NCBI GenBank assembly: GCA_036270095.1
Contig: DATBDE010000119.1
Span: forward strand, 1-11,872
Reading direction: 5' to 3'
Length of the DNA stretch: 11,872 nt
Source of the DNA: DATBDE01 sp036270095
GTDB taxonomy: Bacteria; Actinomycetota; Thermoleophilia; Solirubrobacterales; Solirubrobacteraceae
Shown here in pieces: positions 7,958 to 11,872 of the stretch; the first letter of the stretch is position 1; each line of letters opens with the position of its first letter. A program made the position numbers and the translations under genes. The notes under the pieces were generated by a model. The model made no database searches. It had not been told where the DNA came from and worked only from the letters and a program-made list of their open reading frames with translations.

Positions 7958-10048
7958 TCAGAAGAGCGCTCCTTGTTGAGGACCTCGCTGCTTCGGCTCC
8001 GCGCGCCCGGTTTCGGCCGCGGCGCGGTCGGCGAAGCCACGCCGAAACCGCGGGGGCGCCGGCTGCGGTGCCTCCGGATGGCGCCGGCGGGCGCGTTCGT
8101 GGGTGACCGCGACGAGCTCGCCCAGTCGCTCCCGCTCCGCGGTGGGCGCGTAGGCCCCGCGGCGGTAAAGCTCCTCGTGGCGGGGCAGGAGATCGGGCCG
8201 GTGCGCCCGCAGCCAGTCGAACCAGATGTCGCGCACCTCGCCACGCAGGTGGAGCACGATGCCGCCGATGTGCGTCGCCCCGGCGGCCGTGGCGAGCTCG
8301 ACGATCTTTTCGACCTGCGCGGGGTCGTCGTTGACGCCGGGGATCAGCGGCGCGACGAGCACGCCGGTGGGGATGCCGGCCCGGTTGAGCTCGGCCACCG
8401 CCTCGAGCCGCTTGCGCGGGTGCGGCGTGTGCGGCTCGGTCGCCCGCCAGGCCTTCTCGTCGATGGTCGGGACGGAGAACGCCGCCGACACGTCTGCCCG
8501 CTCGGCCAGCTCGAGCAGCAGCTTCTTGTCGCGCAGCACGAGCGGTGACTTGGTGAGGATCGAGGCCGGGTTGCCCGCGTCCCGCAGGGCCTCCCAGATC
8601 CCCTCCATGAGCCGGTAGCGCCCCTCCACCCACTGGTACGGGTCGGTGTTGGTACCCATGGCGACGTGCTCGCCCTTCCACGACGGGCGGCCCAGCTCGG
8701 CGCGGAGCACTTCGGGAACGTTGACCTTGACGACGATCTCGCGCTCGAAGTCCTCGCGAGCGTTGAGGTCGAGGTAGGTGTGCGTGGGGCGGGCGAAGCA
8801 GTTGTGGCTGACCACGCCGTTGGCGATGAAATCGCCGGTGCCGGTGGTGATGTCGTAGAGCGGCATGGCCCGGCCGAGTGGCTCGATCGCCACGACGCCG
8901 AGCTTCGCGTCCGACTTCAACGCCATGCCCTCGATGTCGCACTTGCGCCGGATCGCCGGGTCGGTGAGGTGGAAGAACCGCAGTCGCTCCTTGAGGCCGC
9001 CACGGATCCGGACGGTCATCAGGCCGTTGTCCCGATTGTGCTGCTCGACCATGAAGCCGAACCCCAAGCCGCGCAGGCAGAACGTCGTGCGATCGATGAG
9101 CTCGCAATCGGTGTTGGCGATGCGCAGGACCCCGCGCGAGCACGATTCCTCGGCATCGAAAATGCCGGCCAGGAACCCCCTGCGCCACTGGTCCGCGGGT
9201 GCCGTCGGCCACGCGATCGCCTCGGAGACGGCGGCAACGCGATCGCGGGCCTGGGTCCGGAGCGCGCGAATCGGGCGACGCGCGCCCGCTGCGGCGGCGA
9301 ACGCGAACTCGTCCGTTGCGATGTCGATGTGGGCGAGGTACTCGCGGGCGCGGCGGAGCGCCTCGACGTCCGCGAGCGCGAGACGGAAGCGATGGGCGTC
9401 ACCGCGCCGGCGGCCGGCCGGCCCGTAGGAGTACGAGCCGAGGTGGCCGTCGCCCCGGATCAGGCCGCACAGGTAGCCACGCTCGTAGTCCGGCGTGTGC
9501 GCCGGTGCGTCGGCGAAGGCCCCGCTCCCGATGAGCTTGTTGTTCGTGGTCAGGTGCGGACGATCGGGTGCGTGTTCGGCGTTGACCACGTGCTTCCAGC
9601 CGCGGTCGCTGAGGAAACGGTGGTCGCCGCTGGCCACCAGCTCGGTGCCGTCCTCGAGCGTGACCCGATACGCGGGCTTGATGCTGACCCACCGGTCCAG
9701 CACCTCGGTCCGCACGTAGCGGCGGTAGCCGCGATCGCGGACGGTGCCGTAGATGCGATCGCCGAGCTCGAGATCCTCGACCGCTTTGCCTCGGCCATCC
9801 GCCATCAGGACCGGCGTCTCCCCCGACACACAGTATTTGCATGCATGAGCGCACCCCCTATACGGATTGACCGTCCATCGGAACGGCATTCGGGACTGCG
9901 CGGGCACGCGGTTCAGGGCCGACTTCGCGCGGACTTCGTAGAACCGGGTGCCGAGTGCCTCGGGCGCGTCGAACGTCCGCACCACCGCTGGATCGCGGTA
10001 GCCGGGGAGGTGCCGCTGCTCCTCGTCGATCAGGTTGGCCCAACGCAC
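7958..10048 (-). CDS. Rv2578c-family (SplB-like) radical SAM protein interrupted by an intein
   Basis: The precursor has 696 residues from the GTG at 10048 (VRWANLIDEEQRHLPGYRDP). After removal of a 344-residue intein the mature protein is 352 residues, close to the ~340 of mycobacterial Rv2578c. Joined, the exteins give NPYRGCAHACKY + CFARPTHTYLDL, the family's CxxxCxxC [4Fe-4S]/SAM motif. Downstream landmarks are VKVNVPEVL, MGTNTDPYQWVEGRY, ILTKSPL, APLIPGVND and HLRGEVRDIW. These belong to the COG1533 'DNA repair photolyase'/SplB-like group. The exact reaction of the family is not established to my knowledge. The frame is open to 10168, but the family begins with M/V-R-W, and a LexA box abuts this GTG. 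GAACAT inside the box ends 6 nt before the GTG and could be the -10 of a leaderless message. As I recall, Rv2578c is itself in the mycobacterial LexA regulon, which supports an SOS role. Confidence 0.92.
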   Translation of the reverse strand: MRWANLIDEEQRHLPGYRDPAVVRTFDAPEALGTRFYEVRAKSALNRVPAQSRMPFRWTVNPYRGCAHACKYCVSGETPVLMADGRGKAVEDLELGDRIYGTVRDRGYRRYVRTEVLDRWVSIKPAYRVTLEDGTELVASGDHRFLSDRGWKHVVNAEHAPDRPHLTTNNKLIGSGAFADAPAHTPDYERGYLCGLIRGDGHLGSYSYGPAGRRRGDAHRFRLALADVEALRRAREYLAHIDIATDEFAFAAAAGARRPIRALRTQARDRVAAVSEAIAWPTAPADQWRRGFLAGIFDAEESCSRGVLRIANTDCELIDRTTFCLRGLGFGFMVEQHNRDNGLMTVRIRGGLKERLRFFHLTDPAIRRKCDIEGMALKSDAKLGVVAIEPLGRAMPLYDITTGTGDFIANGVVSHNCFARPTHTYLDLNAREDFEREIVVKVNVPEVLRAELGRPSWKGEHVAMGTNTDPYQWVEGRYRLMEGIWEALRDAGNPASILTKSPLVLRDKKLLLELAERADVSAAFSVPTIDEKAWRATEPHTPHPRKRLEAVAELNRAGIPTGVLVAPLIPGVNDDPAQVEKIVELATAAGATHIGGIVLHLRGEVRDIWFDWLRAHRPDLLPRHEELYRRGAYAPTAERERLGELVAVTHERARRRHPEAPQPAPPRFRRGFADRAAAETGRAEPKQRGPQQGALF
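8801..9832 (-). mobile_element. In-frame LAGLIDADG intein in the radical SAM gene
   Basis: The 344-residue intervening protein starts with Cys (CVSGETPVLMADG, precursor residue 113), which is splicing block A. Block B is GTELVASGDHRFLS (S180..H183). Block F/G at the C-terminus is YDITTGTGDFIANGVVSHN, ending in His455-Asn456, followed by Cys457 as the +1 nucleophile. Two LAGLIDADG helices are present: LCGLIRGDG (233-241) with acidic D240, and FLAGIFDAEES (332-342) with acidic E340. The normally glycine position after the second acidic residue is Glu341, which might weaken nuclease activity. All splicing nucleophiles are intact, so splicing competence is expected. The insertion point is the third Fe-S cysteine of the host. 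Some intein codons look less strictly GC-ending than the extein, consistent with horizontal arrival, but this was not computed. Confidence 0.93.
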
Positions 10049-10061
10049 GAACGTATGTTCG
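10048..10061. promoter_or_regulatory. LexA (SOS) box at the start of the radical SAM gene
   Basis: The 14-mer CGAACATACGTTCG (minus strand) matches the Gram-positive/actinobacterial LexA consensus CGAAC-RNRY-GTTYG at every position, on both strands. Its last minus-strand base is the first G of the GTG start codon, and GAACAT, a candidate -10, lies within it. LexA bound here would block initiation, giving DNA-damage-inducible expression. The divergent secreted-protein gene starts 126 bp away and has its own candidate promoter. Confidence 0.83.
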
Positions 10062-10083
10062 CATATTGGGCGGACGTTGGCCT

Positions 10084-10114
10084 TTGCGATTGCCTCCGAT
10101 CGAGCGGATAGGGT
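10084..10114 (+). promoter_or_regulatory. Candidate promoter of the small secreted protein gene
   Basis: TTGCGA (10084-10089) and GATAGG (10107-10112) are spaced 17 bp apart; TAGGGT (10109-10114) is an alternative -10 in TAnnnT form. Transcription from here would leave a leader of about 65-70 nt with a good ribosome binding site. This is a motif-based call only. Confidence 0.35.
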
Positions 10115-10173
10115 CGCGCACGTGCGCCTCGCCGACACTGGGGCCGAGCCCGCCACGGCTGGCCCCACGATCC

Positions 10174-10179
10174 AGGAGG
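10174..10179 (+). promoter_or_regulatory. Strong Shine-Dalgarno AGGAGG that fixes a TTG start
   Basis: AGGAGG lies 7 nt before TTG 10187. It is by far the best ribosome binding site in the window and selects the TTG over the in-frame GTG at 10199. Confidence 0.8.
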
Positions 10180-10186
10180 ATTTCCC

Positions 10187-10615
10187 TTGTCACGGTCCGT
10201 GATCCCAAAGGTGCTGCTGCTCGCGGTGGCGGTGGCCGCGCTGCTCGCCGTCCCGGCGACGAGCGCCACGCCCAAGACGCTGTTCCCCGCCGACTGCGGC
10301 AAGCCGACGTACAAGCCCACGAGCATCGTCGTGGCCTGCGGCGACGCCAACAACCAGGTCACCGGGATCAAGTGGGAGTCCTACGGGACCGACACCGCCT
10401 CGGGCAAGGGCACCGCGAAGGTCAACGACTGCAAGCCCAACTGCGCCAGCGGCAAGACCAAGAGCTACCCGGCCGTGGTGACGTTGACCAAGCCGAAGAA
10501 CTGCGGCAAGGGTGTGACCCAGTTCACGAAGCTCGCCGAGACGTTCACCCGCACCCGGCCCCCGGGCCTGGGCAAGAGGCTCAGCGCGACCTTCCCGTGC
10601 AACGGCGGGAAGTAG
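10187..10615 (+). CDS. Small secreted six-cysteine protein, function unknown
   Basis: This 142-residue product starts at TTG. Residues 1-27 form a Sec signal peptide: MSRSVIPK, a hydrophobic core of Leu/Ala/Val, then VPATSA with probable cleavage after Ala27. The mature ~115 residues hold six cysteines (37, 51, 82, 86, 106, 138), enough for three disulfides. They are Lys/Thr-rich and therefore strongly basic. Recognisable blocks are IVVACGDANNQVTGIKW (47-63), NDCKPNCASG (80-89), PAVVTLTKPKNC (95-106) and FTRTRP (120-125). The pattern ACGD(A/G)N..W..G..NDC.P.CA.G is one I associate with a common actinobacterial secreted family of unknown function; I cannot name a domain with certainty. It is a single gene on the plus strand, divergent from the radical SAM gene and ending 3 bp before the stop of convergent miaB. 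Confidence 0.82.
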   Translation: MSRSVIPKVLLLAVAVAALLAVPATSATPKTLFPADCGKPTYKPTSIVVACGDANNQVTGIKWESYGTDTASGKGTAKVNDCKPNCASGKTKSYPAVVTLTKPKNCGKGVTQFTKLAETFTRTRPPGLGKRLSATFPCNGGK

Positions 10616-10618
10616 CCT

Positions 10619-11872
10619 CTAGGCCGAGATTGCGCGGGCGAGGATCTCCTCCTCGCCCGCCAGGGTCTGGCTGGTCGCCGCGTCGATACGGACGGGGACG
10701 ATCTCCCCCGGCGCCGCCAGCCCCGAGAAGTTCACGACCTTGTTGTGGCGGGAGCGGCCGCGCAGCCGTGACGGGTCCGTGCGCGACGTCCCCTCGACGA
10801 GCACGTCGAGCGTCCGCCCCACGAAACGCTGCGCCCGCTCGCGTGCGCGCCGCTGCACCACCTCGACCAGCCGCTCCATGCGCGCGACCTTCTCCTCGTG
10901 CGGCACGCCGTCCGCGAACGTCGCCGCCTCGGTGCCGCGGCGCGGCGAGAAGATGAACGTGAAGGCGCCGTCGTAGCCGACCTCGTCGACGACCTCGAGC
11001 GTCTGCTCGAAGTCGGCCTCGGTCTCGCCCGGGAAGCCCACGATGATGTCCGTGGTCAGCGCGCAGTCGGGGACATAAGAGCGGATGAGCGCGACGCGGT
11101 CCAGGTAGCGCTCGCGCGAGTACGTGCGCCGCATGCGCTTGAGCACCGGCGACGAGCCCGACTGCAGCGGCAGGTGGATGTGGTCGCACAGGGCGGGGAG
11201 CTCCGCGTGGGCCGCGATCACGTCCTCGTGCATGTCCTTGGGGTGCGGGCTCGTGTAGCGGATGCGGTCGATGCCGTCGATCGCGTCGACCCGCGCGAGC
11301 AGCTCGCTGAACGGCACGCGCGGGCGCAGGCCGCGCCCGTAGGAGTTCACGTTCTGGCCGAGGAGCGTGACCTCGCGCACGCCCTCGGCGGCCATGCGCT
11401 GTACCTCCGCCACGAGCTCGTCGGCCGGCCGCGAGACCTCGCGCCCCCGCGTGGAGGGCACGATGCAGTACGAGCACACCGAATTGCACCCGACCGAGAT
11501 CTGCACCCACCCGTGGTGCTCGCGCGCCCGCTTCTCGGGCAGCCGGCCGGTGAAGCCCTCGAACTCGAAGTAGCCCTGCGCGGTCAGCGAGTCCGAGGTC
11601 AGGAACTCGGCCAGCTTGTGCACCTGCCCGGGGCCGAAGGCGACGTCGACGAACGGGAAGCGGCGGAAGACCTCGTCCTTGACCGACTGGGCCCAGCAGC
11701 CGCCCACCCCGATCACCAGATCGGGGTCGCGGCGCTTGAGCGCGCGCGCCTCGCCGAGGTGGGCCACGAAGCGCTCGTCGGCCTTCTCGCGGATCGAGCA
11801 GGTGTTGAAGAGGATGAGGTCGGCCTCGGCCCGCGAGTCGGCCTCGGCGTAGCCCAGCGACTCGAGCATGCC
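10619..11872 (-). CDS. miaB: tRNA-2-methylthio-N6-dimethylallyladenosine synthase, N-terminus cut by window edge
   Basis: MiaB adds a methylthio group to C2 of i6A37 made by MiaA, using two [4Fe-4S] clusters and SAM. The visible 417 codons start inside the N-terminal MTTase domain. FNTCSIREKADERF and GVGGCWAQS hold two of its three cluster cysteines; the first (the GCQMN motif) lies beyond the right edge. The radical SAM motif is VGCNSVCSYCIVPSTRGREV. LLGQNVNSYG, IRYTSPHPKDM, HLPLQSGSSPVLKRM and DIIVGFPGETEADF follow in family order. A TRAM RNA-binding domain (RTLDVLVEG to PVRIDA) ends the protein. The ATG at 11869 is internal, because MiaB proteins need about 25-30 more residues upstream. 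The SIREKA and GQNVNSYG blocks favour MiaB over MtaB or RimO. The stop is 3 bp from that of the convergent secreted-protein gene, with no terminator. Confidence 0.93.
   Translation of the reverse strand, partial: GMLESLGYAEADSRAEADLILFNTCSIREKADERFVAHLGEARALKRRDPDLVIGVGGCWAQSVKDEVFRRFPFVDVAFGPGQVHKLAEFLTSDSLTAQGYFEFEGFTGRLPEKRAREHHGWVQISVGCNSVCSYCIVPSTRGREVSRPADELVAEVQRMAAEGVREVTLLGQNVNSYGRGLRPRVPFSELLARVDAIDGIDRIRYTSPHPKDMHEDVIAAHAELPALCDHIHLPLQSGSSPVLKRMRRTYSRERYLDRVALIRSYVPDCALTTDIIVGFPGETEADFEQTLEVVDEVGYDGAFTFIFSPRRGTEAATFADGVPHEEKVARMERLVEVVQRRARERAQRFVGRTLDVLVEGTSRTDPSRLRGRSRHNKVVNFSGLAAPGEIVPVRIDAATSQTLAGEEEILARAISA

Noticed and set aside
8801..9832. Intein region as a separate endonuclease gene
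   Set aside because: It has no own start or stop, is in frame with both exteins, and has proper Cys1 and His-Asn/Cys splice junctions.
8666..10111. Long plus-strand open frame antisense to the intein and radical SAM N-terminus
   Set aside because: No domain features; typical antisense frame of GC-rich codons, while the minus strand encodes a complete intein and CxxxCxxC motif.
10049..10168. Upstream extension of the radical SAM protein (40 residues)
   Set aside because: The residues lack family similarity, orthologues begin at M/V-R-W, and the LexA box and candidate -10 would fall inside the coding region.

Overview
The window is very GC-rich, almost fully coding bacterial DNA with frequent GTG and TTG starts, overlapping genes and almost no spacer. 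The gene content suggests a deep-branching actinobacterium, most likely class Thermoleophilia (Solirubrobacterales-like). It has an Rv2578c-type radical SAM protein, a LexA box of the Gram-positive/actinobacterial type, and an LL-diaminopimelate aminotransferase beside dapF rather than the succinylase route of most actinomycetes. This placement is an inference; there is no rRNA or marker phylogeny in the window.

Layout from left to right. 1-218 (-) is the N-terminal end of the GTPase HflX, running off the left edge. 238-1896 (+) is a PhoD-like metallophosphatase whose stop codon shares a CTAG with the stop of the convergent dapL. 1893-4769 (-) is a tight, translationally overlapping operon miaA-dapF-dapL. 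It makes the i6A37 tRNA modification and carries out two consecutive lysine/peptidoglycan steps (tetrahydrodipicolinate to LL-DAP to meso-DAP). A 23-bp divergent spacer separates miaA from a FIST-domain sensor protein (4793-5956, +) and a short-chain dehydrogenase (5997-6791, +). Convergent to these is an MscS-type mechanosensitive channel (6833-7864, -).

Next is the most striking locus. At 7958-10048 (-) lies an Rv2578c/SplB-like radical SAM protein interrupted by a 344-residue LAGLIDADG intein (8801-9832). The intein is inserted exactly at the third cysteine of the CxxxCxxC iron-sulfur motif. A consensus 14-bp LexA SOS box ends on the first base of its GTG start codon. A small secreted six-cysteine protein (10187-10615, +) diverges from it. 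The window closes with miaB (10619 to the right edge, -), the methylthiotransferase that acts on the product of MiaA.

Functional reading: miaA, miaB, hflX, dapF and dapL form a conserved housekeeping backbone on the minus strand, broken up by plus-strand accessory genes (phosphatase, FIST-SDR pair, secreted protein). Two things merit closest attention. One is the SOS-controlled, intein-split radical SAM enzyme, where splicing and Fe-S cluster assembly compete for the same cysteine position. The other is a DapF in which both catalytic cysteines are serine.
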